From Streptococcus sanguinis (GTDB taxonomy: Bacteria; Bacillota; Bacilli; Lactobacillales; Streptococcaceae): a stretch of DNA of 64,000 nt. The stretch covers positions 1,240,001 to 1,304,000 of the forward strand of contig NZ_LS483364.1 of assembly GCF_900475275.1 (NCBI RefSeq). The letters are read 5' to 3'. The number at the start of each line of letters is the position of its first letter. Positions within the stretch are counted from its first letter, which is position 1. Of the stretch, positions 36,629 to 45,124 are shown in pieces. Under the pieces are notes generated by a model. The model saw only the letters and a program-made list of their open reading frames with translations, was not told where the DNA came from and did not search any database. A program made the position numbers and the translations under genes.

Positions 36629-39250
36629 ATGGCGAAATGGATTCACTCCTTCGAGGAAGGATGTGCAGATGATAAGGCTTTGCTTGGCGGAAAAGGAGCC
36701 AACCTAGCTGAAATGACCAATTTGGGACTGCCTGTCCCTCCAGGTTTTACTATTACTACAGAAAGCTGTATCGAATATTTAAAAAGCCCTTATTTCTTTG
36801 AATCCTCTTTAAAAGAAGATGTTTTAAAAGCGGTTACTGTCCTAGAAGAAAAAACAGGTAAATATTTCAGTGGCAACGACTCAGCCTTGCTCTTAGTGTC
36901 TGTTCGAAGCGGAGCCAAGTTTTCCATGCCGGGCATGATGGACACTATTCTCAATCTAGGTCTAAACGATTTAAGAACCCAGACTCTGGCTGAGCAGACC
37001 AACGCTGACTTTGCCTACAACTGCTATCGACGTCTGCTGCAAATGTTTGCTGATGTAGTTTATGGCATTTCCAAAGATGAGTTCGATGACCTTTTGGGCT
37101 ATTTTGAAAGGAATGCTGGCAAACAGGCCAAGGATTTCACATTGGATGAACATCAAGCATTAATCGACCAGTACAAGCAGCTTTATCGTGAGCATCATCA
37201 AACCTTCCCCCAAAGCTCGAAAGAGCAGCTTTATGCTGCTATCAAGGCGGTCTTCAAGTCTTGGAATAATCCCCGTGCTGAGGTTTACCGCAACTTGAAT
37301 GATATTCCTCATGACTTGGGAACAGCGGTGAATGTCCAAGCCATGGTTTTCGGAAATAGCGACCAAGCCAGTGGTACAGGAGTCGTCTTTACGAGAAACC
37401 CTGCCAGCGGTGAGCATCAGCTATTTGGCGAGTTCTTGCTCAATGCACAAGGAGAGGATGTCGTAGCTGGCATTCGGACCCCTGAGCCTATTGCTGCACT
37501 TGAGACAGCTCTCCCTCAGGCCTATGCAGCCTTCCAAGACTATGCTAAGATTCTCGAAAACCACTACAAGGACATGCAAGACATCGAATTTACCATCGAA
37601 AAGGGTAAACTCTATATTCTCCAAACTAGAAACGGTAAACGGACCGCCAAGGCATCTTTGAAAATCGCCTTAGATTTGGTAGACGAGGGCATTATTAGCA
37701 AAAAAGAAGCTCTCCAGCGCGTATCTCCTGCTACGATTAGCCAACTCATCCATCCTGTATTTAAAGAAAAAGCTCTGCAAGATGCTCCTTTCTTGGCTCA
37801 AGGACTGCCAGCCAGCCCTGGTGCTGCAACTGGCGAGATTGTCTTTACAGCTGAGCGCGCCAAAGACTACCACTCCTTGGGTAAAAAGGTCATTTTAGTC
37901 CGTCAGGAAACTTCCCCTGAAGACATTGAGGGTATGGTCGTCAGCCAGGCCATCGTAACCAGTCAGGGCGGTATGACCTCTCACGCAGCTGTCGTAGCCC
38001 GAGGAATGGGAACCTGCTGTGTGGCTGGCTGTGGAGAGTTGACCATCAGCGAGGAAAGCAAAACTGTTTCCTGCGGAAGTCTTGTTTTGACTGAAGGTGA
38101 TGTCATTTCAGTTGATGGTAGCTCTGGGCGCATTTATAGCGGTGAGATTCCGACCGTCCTAGTCGAAAATGACCAAGAACTCCAACGACTGCTTTCTTGG
38201 GCAGACGAAGTCGCACAGCTCAAAGTCCGTGCCAACGCAGAGACCGTTCAAGATCTAAAAACAGCTATTAAGTTTGGGGCAAAGGGCATTGGTCTGGCTC
38301 GTACCGAACACATGTTCTTTGGTCAAGAACGGATTCTAGAAATGCGGCGCCTGATCCTGGCCGACAACGAATTGGAAACTAGATCCGCCCTCAAAAAACT
38401 GCTGGAGTTCCAAGAAAAAGACTTCTATCAAATGTTCCAAGCAGTTCAGGACAAACCTATGATTATCCGTCTTTTGGATCCGCCCATGCATGAATTTCTA
38501 CCTAAAGATTCACAGGATATCAAGGCTTTGGCTGACAAACTGCACAAATCGCCAGAAAAACTGACTCGCCGCATTGAACAGCTGCAAGAAAGCAATCCTA
38601 TGCTGGGTCACCGCGGCTGCCGTCTGGGGATTACGCAACCAGAGATTTACAAGATGCAGGTCGAAGCCGTTTTCAAGAGTGCTATCAAGCTGAGTCAGGA
38701 AGGATTGACTGTCAAGCCAGAAATCATGATTCCGCTGATTGCGGACAAGGCCGAGCTGGACTCTGTCAAAGCCTTTCTCATCCAACATATTAACAAGCTC
38801 TTTAGGCATCAAGGTCAGGAGCCTTTCCCTTATGAAATTGGCACTATGATTGAACTTCCGCGCGCCTGTCTGGTTGCAGACCAGCTGGCTCAGGAAGCGG
38901 ACTTCTTCAGCTTTGGTACTAACGACCTGACCCAGATGACCTACGGTTTCTCACGAGACGATATTGGAAAATTCATCGGCCATTATAAGGAGAAAGAAAT
39001 TCTTCCTTTTGATCCTTTCCAAAGTATTGACCAGGACGGCGTTGGTGAATTGATGCGCATAGCTATCAGCAAAGGGCGTCAAGTCAAGCCTGAACTTCCT
39101 ATCGGCATTTGTGGCGAGGTCGGTGGCGATCCTGCTTCCATCCCCTTCTTCCAAGAAATTGGCGTCACCTATGTCTCCTGCTCTCCTTATCGAGTTCCAG
39201 CAGCTAGGCTGGCTGTCGCTCAAGCGGCACTCCAAGATGAGAAGGCATGA
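36629..39250 (+). CDS. ppdK: Pyruvate, phosphate dikinase
   Basis: Interconverts pyruvate, ATP and Pi with PEP, AMP and PPi, allowing PEP synthesis from pyruvate. The 873 residues match bacterial PPDK. The ATP-grasp N-domain has GGKGANLAEM and SVRSGAKFSMPGMMDT; the swivelling phospho-His domain has GGMTSHAAVVARGMG with the Thr target of the regulatory protein; the TIM-barrel has NPMLGHRGCRLG, GTNDLTQMTYGFSRDD and the catalytic Cys in SCSPYRVP near the end. The frame opens 26 codons earlier, but the ATG at 36629 has GGAGG and begins the family N-terminus. Divergent from its regulators; own terminator. Confidence 0.97.
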   Translation: MAKWIHSFEEGCADDKALLGGKGANLAEMTNLGLPVPPGFTITTESCIEYLKSPYFFESSLKEDVLKAVTVLEEKTGKYFSGNDSALLLVSVRSGAKFSMPGMMDTILNLGLNDLRTQTLAEQTNADFAYNCYRRLLQMFADVVYGISKDEFDDLLGYFERNAGKQAKDFTLDEHQALIDQYKQLYREHHQTFPQSSKEQLYAAIKAVFKSWNNPRAEVYRNLNDIPHDLGTAVNVQAMVFGNSDQASGTGVVFTRNPASGEHQLFGEFLLNAQGEDVVAGIRTPEPIAALETALPQAYAAFQDYAKILENHYKDMQDIEFTIEKGKLYILQTRNGKRTAKASLKIALDLVDEGIISKKEALQRVSPATISQLIHPVFKEKALQDAPFLAQGLPASPGAATGEIVFTAERAKDYHSLGKKVILVRQETSPEDIEGMVVSQAIVTSQGGMTSHAAVVARGMGTCCVAGCGELTISEESKTVSCGSLVLTEGDVISVDGSSGRIYSGEIPTVLVENDQELQRLLSWADEVAQLKVRANAETVQDLKTAIKFGAKGIGLARTEHMFFGQERILEMRRLILADNELETRSALKKLLEFQEKDFYQMFQAVQDKPMIIRLLDPPMHEFLPKDSQDIKALADKLHKSPEKLTRRIEQLQESNPMLGHRGCRLGITQPEIYKMQVEAVFKSAIKLSQEGLTVKPEIMIPLIADKAELDSVKAFLIQHINKLFRHQGQEPFPYEIGTMIELPRACLVADQLAQEADFFSFGTNDLTQMTYGFSRDDIGKFIGHYKEKEILPFDPFQSIDQDGVGELMRIAISKGRQVKPELPIGICGEVGGDPASIPFFQEIGVTYVSCSPYRVPAARLAVAQAALQDEKA

Positions 39251-39270
39251 TTACTTTGCTATTCTAGCTC

Positions 39271-39305
39271 AAGAAGCTGCTCAACCAAAACTTGAGCAGC
39301 TTCTT
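39271..39305 (+). terminator. Terminator after ppdK
   Basis: Perfect 14-bp stem AAGAAGCTGCTCAA/TTGAGCAGCTTCTT with a 7-base loop, then TTCTTAA, 20 bases after the stop. Confidence 0.9.
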
Positions 39306-39434
39306 TTCTTAACAGCAATCTTCTGTGTGCGTTTTCATAGATAAAAATTTGATTTTTTTAAGACATTTTCAGATAAAAAACGTATAATGAGAGATAAGAA
39401 ATCATTGAAATTTTAAAAGGAGATTCTTGCAAGC

Positions 39435-39851
39435 ATGGAAAGCTATTCTCGCAGTAATAAAAATAAGACAAAATCATCTAAAAAACCTACTAAACAGCAT
39501 ATTAAAACCGGCCTTTCAGCCTTCCAAAAGACCATTGCAACGGTTGCCAGTATCTTGTCCATCATCATTGCCAGCATCACGATTATGAATCTGACCAGTC
39601 ATAAGGATGAAAAATCCAAAACTGATACCAGCAGCTCTACTGCAACGACAACTATTATCAAGGAAATCGAAAAAGAAACAAGCAGCCCCGCTTCAACGGC
39701 TGCAAATGATACTGCTGCTTCCAGCAGCGATGGAGCAGCGGTTGAGACTAGTGCATCTAGCTCTGCAGCAAATACAGCAGCAGGCGACACTACCGCTTCT
39801 AGCCAGAGTCAAGATACTGCAACCAATACTCAGACAGAAGCTTCAAACTAA
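39435..39851 (+). CDS. Small membrane-anchored Ser/Thr/Ala-rich protein
   Basis: A 138-residue protein, probably bitopic. A basic Lys/Ser-rich N-terminus (about 1-30) is followed by one hydrophobic helix (TIATVASILSIIIASITIM, about 33-51) and a low-complexity tail rich in Ser, Thr, Ala and acidic residues, which by the positive-inside rule faces outward. It may match a streptococcal DUF6556-type family, but I am not sure. Function unknown; the tail could be O-glycosylated or span the wall. AAAGGAGA lies about 11 bases before the ATG. Convergent with potD and sharing its terminator. Confidence 0.65.
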   Translation: MESYSRSNKNKTKSSKKPTKQHIKTGLSAFQKTIATVASILSIIIASITIMNLTSHKDEKSKTDTSSSTATTTIIKEIEKETSSPASTAANDTAASSSDGAAVETSASSSAANTAAGDTTASSQSQDTATNTQTEASN

Positions 39852-39859
39852 ACAAGCAG

Positions 39860-39890
39860 AAAACGCCCAGCTCATTGAGCCAGGCGTTTT
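39860..39890. terminator. Bidirectional terminator between the membrane protein gene and potD
   Basis: AAAACGCC/GGCGTTTT with inner GCTC/GAGC; TTTTTC follows on plus and the A-rich arm gives a T run on minus. It lies between convergent genes. Confidence 0.88.
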
Positions 39891-39922
39891 TCTTGTATTC
39901 ATCAAGTAAGCTTATTAGACTA

Positions 39923-40993
39923 TCACTTCCGATACATCTTGACTTGAAGATAGAGATCGTTGTAGGTTCCCAGCCATTTAGGGCCCAACTGCTCATAAAC
40001 TTCCAGATGTTTCATCGTTTCTTCTGTCGGATAAAAAGCCTCATCTTCCTGAATTTCCTTAGGCAGCATGGCCTTGGCAGGAAGATTTGGTGTCGAATAG
40101 CCGACATAAAGGGCATTTTTATAAGCATTCTCCGGTCTCAGCATAAAGTTAATAAACTGATAGGCCGCTTTTTTATTTTTGACGGTTTTTGGAATGACTA
40201 TATTGTCAAACCAAAGATTGCTGGCCTCTGTAGGCACGACATAGCGCAGGTCTTCATTGGCTTCCAGCATCTGACGAGCCTCACCAGAAAAGGTCACACC
40301 GATAGCGGCATTGTTCTGAATCATATAACCTTTCATCTCATCAGCCACAATGGCCTTGATGTTTGGCGTCAGAGTGTAGAGCTTATCAACAGCCTCCTGC
40401 AACTGATTTGCATCTTTGGAGTTTAGACTATGGCCATCCGAGTTCAGACCAAGTCCCATGACTTCGCGGGCTCCGTCAATCATCATGATGGAGTTTTTGT
40501 ATTCAGGACGCCAGAGGTCATTCCAATGCTCTGGAGCTTTATCAACCATTTTTTCATTGTAGACAATGCCCAGCGTTCCCCAAAAATAAGGAATCGAATA
40601 CTGATTTCCAGGATCGAAAGGCTGGTCTAAAAAGTCAGATCCGATATTTTCCAAACCTTTAATCTGGCTATGATCTAGCTTTTCCACCAAGCCTTCCTTC
40701 ATCATCTTGGCAATCATATATTCACTGGGAATAGCAATGTCGTATGTTGTGCCGCCCTGCTTTACTTTCGTATACATGGCTTCATTGGAGTCAAATGTAT
40801 CGTACTGGATTTGGACACCAGTTTCCTTAGTAAACTCAGTCAGCAGCTCAGGATCAATATAGTCACCCCAGTTGTAAATAACTAACTTATCGCTTTCCTT
40901 ACTCTGCGTCCGACTTTCGATCTGGTAACTAACACCCCACAAGACTAAGATAATCAGCAGAATCCCCGCTAAAAATGAATAGAGCTTTCTCAT
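39923..40993 (-). CDS. potD: Spermidine/putrescine-binding protein
   Basis: Extracellular polyamine-binding component of PotABCD, 356 residues. The mature domain starts VIYNWGDYIDPELL and contains SNLWFDNIVIP and STPNLPAKA, typical of PotD. The N-terminus has an uncleaved-looking hydrophobic helix (about 6-24) with no lipobox Cys, so it appears tethered by a signal anchor rather than lipidated. Last gene of potABCD, overlapping potC by 4 bases. Polyamine uptake affects growth and stress tolerance in streptococci. Confidence 0.95.
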   Translation of the reverse strand: MRKLYSFLAGILLIILVLWGVSYQIESRTQSKESDKLVIYNWGDYIDPELLTEFTKETGVQIQYDTFDSNEAMYTKVKQGGTTYDIAIPSEYMIAKMMKEGLVEKLDHSQIKGLENIGSDFLDQPFDPGNQYSIPYFWGTLGIVYNEKMVDKAPEHWNDLWRPEYKNSIMMIDGAREVMGLGLNSDGHSLNSKDANQLQEAVDKLYTLTPNIKAIVADEMKGYMIQNNAAIGVTFSGEARQMLEANEDLRYVVPTEASNLWFDNIVIPKTVKNKKAAYQFINFMLRPENAYKNALYVGYSTPNLPAKAMLPKEIQEDEAFYPTEETMKHLEVYEQLGPKWLGTYNDLYLQVKMYRK

Positions 40994-41763
40994 ACGGCCT
41001 CCTCCTTCTCACGGGTGATAAAGTAATACCCAATTACCAAAGCAATGCTGAAGAGAAAGACCAAGGCTGATAGGGCATTGATTTCCAGAGAAATCCCCTG
41101 ACGAGCGCGGGAGTAAATCTCAACAGACAGAGTAGAGAAACCATTGCCTGTAACGAAGAAGGTCACAGCAAAATCATCTAGCGAATAGGTAAAAGCCATG
41201 AAGTAGCCAGCGATAATGGCTGGAGTCAGATAAGGCAACATGATTTCTTTCAGCATTTGCAATTGGCTGGCGCCTAGGTCATAGGCAGCCTTAATCATAT
41301 CATCATTCATTTCCTTCAGACGCGGAAGAATCATCAGCACCACAATCGGAATGGAAAAGGCTACATGGCTAGCCAGCACAGACAGGAAGCCCAGCTGGAA
41401 TTTTGCAGTAGTAAAGAGAATCAGAAAACTGGCCCCAATCATGACATCCGGCGCTACCATGAGGATATTGTTGATAGACAGAAAGGCATCCTGATATTTC
41501 TTGCGGGCTTGATAAATATAGATGGCTCCAAAAGTTCCAATCAGCGTCGCAATCAATGACGACAGGAAAGCCAGAAAGAAAGTCTGAACCAAAATCAAAA
41601 TCAGGCGTGAATCCTCAAAGAGATTCTGAAAATGGCTGAGACTGAATCCTGTAAAACGATTCATGTCTTCCCCAGCATTAAAAGCATAAGCAATCAGGTA
41701 AAAGATGGGAATATACAGTACCAAAAAGACAAAAGCCAGATAGATATTTGCAATTTTTTTCAT
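40990..41763 (-). CDS. potC: Spermidine/putrescine ABC permease PotC
   Basis: Inner membrane permease of the polyamine importer, 257 residues with six membrane helices. The EAA loop that docks on PotA is visible as AAYDLGASQLQMLKEIMLP near 170-190. The ATG at 41763 overlaps the potB stop (ATGA) and has AAAGGAGAG before it; an upstream in-frame start lacks this spacing. The stop overlaps potD by 4 bases. Confidence 0.95.
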   Translation of the reverse strand: MKKIANIYLAFVFLVLYIPIFYLIAYAFNAGEDMNRFTGFSLSHFQNLFEDSRLILILVQTFFLAFLSSLIATLIGTFGAIYIYQARKKYQDAFLSINNILMVAPDVMIGASFLILFTTAKFQLGFLSVLASHVAFSIPIVVLMILPRLKEMNDDMIKAAYDLGASQLQMLKEIMLPYLTPAIIAGYFMAFTYSLDDFAVTFFVTGNGFSTLSVEIYSRARQGISLEINALSALVFLFSIALVIGYYFITREKEEAV

Positions 41764-42566
41764 CGCCCTCTCCTTTCCTTGGTTGCCCACATGGTAAAGA
41801 GCATAGCAACAATCAGCACCACTCCGATAGTAGAGCCCATGCCCCAGTTCTGAGTGGTCAGGAAGTGCTGCTCAATGGCTGTCCCCAGAGTAATTACCCG
41901 ATTACCCCCGATTAAGCGGGTCAGCATGAAAAGGCTGAGACTAGGGATAAAGACTGACTGCACTCCACTTCTGACACCATTCAATGACAAAGGGAAAACG
42001 ACCCGACGGAAAGTCTCCCAGCGATTGGCTCCCAAGTCATAGCTGGCATTGATAAGATTTGGATCCAAATCATCCAGAACGTTGAAAATGGGCAGAATCA
42101 TAAAAGGCAGCTCAATGTAGCTAGCTACAAAGATAAATGAAAAGTCCGTAAAGAGAATCTGCTGCGGGCCTACTCCAATAAAAGTCAGAAATTGATTGAT
42201 TGAGCCATTCTGACCAAAAATTCCGATAAAAGCATAAGCTTTAAGCAGGAGATTGATCCAGGTCGGCAGGACAATCAGCATCAGCCAAAGCTGCTTGTGC
42301 TTGAGCTGAGTCAAAAAGAAGGCGGTCGGATAGGAAATCAGCAGGGTTACGAGAGTAATAATCCCTGCATAAAGGACCGAATTCAGACTCATCTTGAGAT
42401 AGGTCCAGTTCTGCGATGTAAAGTAGGTCTGGTAATTTTCCAGCGTAAACTGGCCTTCAATATTAAAGAAGGATTTCCAGATAATCATGACAACAGGTGC
42501 CAGGACAAAGAGGAAAATCCAGAGCAGGTATGGCAAGAGAAAAAGATTAGAGGTTGTTTTCTTCAT
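41760..42566 (-). CDS. potB: Spermidine/putrescine ABC permease PotB
   Basis: Second permease subunit of the polyamine importer, 268 residues and six helices, with the EAA loop [19 protein letters not shown]. The ATG at 42566 follows GAGGAGGAA and lies inside the end of potA (20-base overlap), so it is translationally coupled; an ATG seven codons upstream has no ribosome binding site. Confidence 0.95.
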   Translation of the reverse strand: MKKTTSNLFLLPYLLWIFLFVLAPVVMIIWKSFFNIEGQFTLENYQTYFTSQNWTYLKMSLNSVLYAGIITLVTLLISYPTAFFLTQLKHKQLWLMLIVLPTWINLLLKAYAFIGIFGQNGSINQFLTFIGVGPQQILFTDFSFIFVASYIELPFMILPIFNVLDDLDPNLINASYDLGANRWETFRRVVFPLSLNGVRSGVQSVFIPSLSLFMLTRLIGGNRVITLGTAIEQHFLTTQNWGMGSTIGVVLIVAMLFTMWATKERRGR

Positions 42567-43704
42567 CGCGTTCCTCCTCAATAGCATTGATCAGCCCCGC
42601 TTCCTGCTCTTCTACTTCTACATATTCTTCGATACGGGCATCGAATTCTTCTTCAGTTTCATTGAGACGCATGATATGGATATCTTCAGGCTCGAAATGT
42701 AGACCAATTTCTTCACCAACAATGGCCTTGCGAGTCGAGTGAATCATCCATTCATTGCCCAGTTCATCATAAGCGATAATCTCATAGTGAACGCCACGGA
42801 AAAGCTGGGTATCAACTTTAACCTGCAGCTTGCCTTCTTCTGGCAGAGTAATCCGCAAGTCCTCCGGCCGAATCACCACTTCAACAGATTCATTTGGGCG
42901 CATCCCACCATCCACTGCTTCAAAGCGCTTGCCGTTAAACTCAACCAGATAGTCCTCAATCATCTTACCTGGCAGAATATTGGACTCGCCAATGAAGGTT
43001 GCAACAAAGTGGTTGATGGGCTCGTCATAAATATCAACAGGCGTCCCCGACTGAACAATCTCGCCGTCATTCATAACGAAAATCCAGTCGCTCATAGCCA
43101 GAGCTTCCTCTTGGTCGTGCGTGACAAAGACAAAGGTAATGCCGAGACGCTGCTGCAATTCCCGCAACTCATACTGCATATCTGTACGCAGCTTCAAATC
43201 CAGAGCAGACAGCGGCTCATCCAGTAAAACAACCCGCGGCTGATTAATGATTGCCCGCGCGATGGCTACACGCTGGCGCTGACCGCCCGACAGTTTGCGA
43301 ATAGAACGGCGCTCAAAACCTTCTAGCTGAACCATTTTCAGCACTTCAGCAACCCGCTCTTGAATTTCTTTTTTATCAACCTTGCGCAGACGCAGCGGAA
43401 AGGCAACATTTTCAAAAACATTCATATGCGGAAACAGTGCATAGGACTGAAAAACCGTGTGGACGTCTCTTTTATTAGTGGGAATATCATTGATGCGGAC
43501 GCCATCAAGAAAAATATCCCCGTCTGTCGCGTCTAAAAGACCAGCAATGATGTTCAGAATCGTTGATTTACCAGAGCCGGAAGAGCCTAGCAAAGTATAG
43601 AACTTTCCTTCTTCCAGCTCGAAATTAATATCTTTCAGAACGACAGTATTATTATCTTCAAAAACTTTTGAAACGTTTTTAAACTCGATGATTGGTTTTT
43701 TCAA
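42547..43704 (-). CDS. potA: Spermidine/putrescine ABC transporter ATPase PotA
   Basis: Energises polyamine import. The 385 residues have Walker [10 protein letters not shown] (about 37-45), signature LSGGQRQR (about 138), Walker [13 protein letters not shown], switch His in FVTHDQEEA, and a C-terminal TOBE regulatory domain (about 265-350), then a Glu-rich tail. The start is TTG at 43704: TGA lies two codons upstream in frame, and the nearby ATG is out of frame, opening an overlapping 10-codon reading frame. A roughly 180-base structured gap separates it from murB. Confidence 0.94.
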   Translation of the reverse strand: MKKPIIEFKNVSKVFEDNNTVVLKDINFELEEGKFYTLLGSSGSGKSTILNIIAGLLDATDGDIFLDGVRINDIPTNKRDVHTVFQSYALFPHMNVFENVAFPLRLRKVDKKEIQERVAEVLKMVQLEGFERRSIRKLSGGQRQRVAIARAIINQPRVVLLDEPLSALDLKLRTDMQYELRELQQRLGITFVFVTHDQEEALAMSDWIFVMNDGEIVQSGTPVDIYDEPINHFVATFIGESNILPGKMIEDYLVEFNGKRFEAVDGGMRPNESVEVVIRPEDLRITLPEEGKLQVKVDTQLFRGVHYEIIAYDELGNEWMIHSTRKAIVGEEIGLHFEPEDIHIMRLNETEEEFDARIEEYVEVEEQEAGLINAIEEERDEENNL

Positions 43705-43734
43705 TTGTCATAAATTCCTTCTTTCTCGTATTAA

Positions 43735-43867
43735 CAGATTAAGGGTTCTGTCAGACCGCTGCTACCTCGTGAGGGCTGTAAAGGCCCTTTATAAATTCCG
43801 TGTCGATAGGCTTTCACCCCCTTACTAAGTTGCAGCCAGCTGCAGTTCCTTATCCAGCATACTTCTA
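43735..43867 (-). promoter_or_regulatory. Candidate structured leader RNA of potABCD
   Basis: Non-coding spacer between murB and potA with several stems on the minus strand. TAAGGG (43819-43824) can pair with CCCTTA (43740-43745) and enclose AGGGC/GCCCT (43772-43788). Upstream stems are TGCAG/CTGCA (43831-43844) and TCCAG/CTGGA (43853-43872). A closing stem around branches is riboswitch-like, but I match no known class. It could also be an intercistronic processing site. Confidence 0.45.
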
Positions 43868-43873
43868 CTGGAA

Positions 43874-43902
43874 ATCATATCTGTCTTACAGAGATTCACC
43901 AA
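43874..43902 (-). promoter_or_regulatory. Candidate pot promoter inside the murB end
   Basis: Minus-strand TTGGTG (43897-43902), 17-base spacer, TATGAT (43874-43879). It would start a leader of about 160 bases before potA. The -35 is weak. Confidence 0.4.
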
Positions 43903-44791
43903 TGATGCGGACTTCGCGCTCCAGAGTAATACCTGAATTTTCCCGCACCCTTTCAATCACATGAGCGATAAGATTTTCGTAATCTTGAGCCGTTCCTTTA
44001 TCGACGTTAATCATAAAGCCGGCATGCTTCTCAGATACCTCTACACCACCGATCCGATGACCTTTGAGTCCTGCTTCACTAATGAGCTGACCAGCAAAGT
44101 AACCCAAAGGACGCTTGAAAACAGAGCCACAGGATGGATATTCCAAAGGCTGCTTGAGCTCCCGCAGATGGGTTAAGCGCTCCATTTCCTGACGAATCGT
44201 TCTGTGAACACCAGGCGAAAGAGCAAACTTAGCAGAAATAACAATGTCGCCTGTTTCCTGAACTAGTGAGTGGCGATAGCCAAACTTCATATCTCGAACG
44301 TCCAGCGTTTTGACCTGTCCCTGAGGAGTCAGTACCTTACAAGATACCAACACATGAGCAATCTCGCCGCCATAAGCCCCAGCGTTCATAAAGACAGCTC
44401 CGCCGACGCTACCAGGAATGCCACAGGCAAACTCAAAGCCAGTCAGACTATTCTGCAGGGCGATATGGGTTGTCTGAATCAGATTAGCTCCAGCCTCTGC
44501 TTCAATCATATAGCCATCTACTGCTATATTGTTGAGCTTGTCAAACATAATCACGAAACCTCGGATACCGCCATCTCGCACAATGATGTTACTAGCATTT
44601 CCCAGCACCATCCAAGGAATGTCTTCTTGATTGGCAAAATTGACAATGCGAGCTAGCTCATAACGATTACGGGGGAAAACTAAGAAATCGGCTGCGCCCC
44701 CGACCTTTGTATAAGTGTATTGGCTCAAAGGCTCATTGAAGCGAATGTCGATTCCCTCTAATTCAGATTTTAATTTCTCTAGTTTTTGCAT
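43886..44791 (-). CDS. murB: UDP-N-acetylenolpyruvoylglucosamine reductase
   Basis: Reduces UDP-GlcNAc-enolpyruvate to UDP-MurNAc, the second step of peptidoglycan precursor synthesis, with FAD and NADPH. The 301 residues are the short type II form. FAD-binding motifs are [10 protein letters not shown] near the start and [14 protein letters not shown] in the middle; the catalytic Ser is in [11 protein letters not shown] near 220 and the final Glu in IIGESL at the very end. Placed before potABCD, as in other streptococci. Confidence 0.95.
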   Translation of the reverse strand: MQKLEKLKSELEGIDIRFNEPLSQYTYTKVGGAADFLVFPRNRYELARIVNFANQEDIPWMVLGNASNIIVRDGGIRGFVIMFDKLNNIAVDGYMIEAEAGANLIQTTHIALQNSLTGFEFACGIPGSVGGAVFMNAGAYGGEIAHVLVSCKVLTPQGQVKTLDVRDMKFGYRHSLVQETGDIVISAKFALSPGVHRTIRQEMERLTHLRELKQPLEYPSCGSVFKRPLGYFAGQLISEAGLKGHRIGGVEVSEKHAGFMINVDKGTAQDYENLIAHVIERVRENSGITLEREVRIIGESL

Positions 44792-44826
44792 GATTTTCTC
44801 TCTTTTATGTAAACAAAATACACTCT

Positions 44827-44835
44827 ATTATATCA
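44827..44835 (-). promoter_or_regulatory. Extended -10 promoter of murB
   Basis: Minus-strand TGATATAAT about 36 bases before the murB ATG, just downstream of the terminator of the small gene at 44899-45003. Confidence 0.5.
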
Positions 44836-44867
44836 AAAATCTATGGCATTTACGATAGATTACAAAG

Positions 44868-44893
44868 AAAAAGCTGAGAAAGGTCAGCTTTTT
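44868..44893 (-). terminator. Terminator of the 34-codon gene
   Basis: Perfect 10-bp stem AAAAAGCTGA/TCAGCTTTTT with a 6-base loop, then CTTTG on the minus strand. It starts 5 bases after the TAA of the small reading frame. Confidence 0.88.
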
Positions 44894-44898
44894 AATGA

Positions 44899-45003
44899 TT
44901 ATAATTGCCTAGTAGCAAAACGTTGTGTTTGAGTAGAAAGAGCATTCCTGATGGCACCGAAAGCTAACTCACTCGCCAGAGCCTGTAATTCTAAATGATC
45001 CAT
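44899..45003 (-). CDS. Putative 34-residue small protein
   Basis: Short reading frame in the 333-base gap between murB and thrB. It encodes 34 residues, starting MDHLELQALASELAF and ending TQRFATRQL. The first half is amphipathic helical (Leu/Ala with Glu/Asp), the second polar and basic; there is no signal peptide, Gly-Gly leader or Cys. Support for a gene: extended -10 TGCTATAAT, an AAAGGAGG site 12 bases before the ATG (rather far), and a strong terminator 5 bases after the stop. I recognise no family. It could instead be a small RNA of about 140 bases that carries a chance frame. Confidence 0.55.
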   Translation of the reverse strand: MDHLELQALASELAFGAIRNALSTQTQRFATRQL

Positions 45004-45034
45004 AAAGTGAATTATCCTCCTTTAAGCTAGACCC

Positions 45035-45043
45035 ATTATAGCA
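45035..45043 (-). promoter_or_regulatory. Extended -10 promoter of the 34-codon gene
   Basis: Minus-strand TGCTATAAT, with TATAAT at 45035-45040. The predicted start is near 45028, leaving a leader of about 25 bases. Confidence 0.65.
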
Positions 45044-45095
45044 CAGTTAGGTATAAAAAGATAGGGATATCAACTCCATAGCTTAGAAATGAAAA

Positions 45096-45118
45096 AAGAG
45101 GCTCATAGAAAACCTCTT
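45096..45118 (-). terminator. Terminator after thrB
   Basis: AAGAGG/CCTCTT stem with an 11-base loop and a run of TTTTTT on the minus strand, 6 bases after the thrB stop. Confidence 0.8.
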
Positions 45119-45124
45119 GATGAT

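Noticed and set aside
39875..40426. 183-codon open frame on plus
   Set aside because: Antisense to the 3' half of potD; begins in the shared terminator region, and the product has no recognisable features.
44792..45124. T-box or amino-acid riboswitch upstream of murB or downstream of thrB
   Set aside because: No T-box sequence or specifier-like stem; the region is explained by promoters, the 34-codon frame and two terminators.
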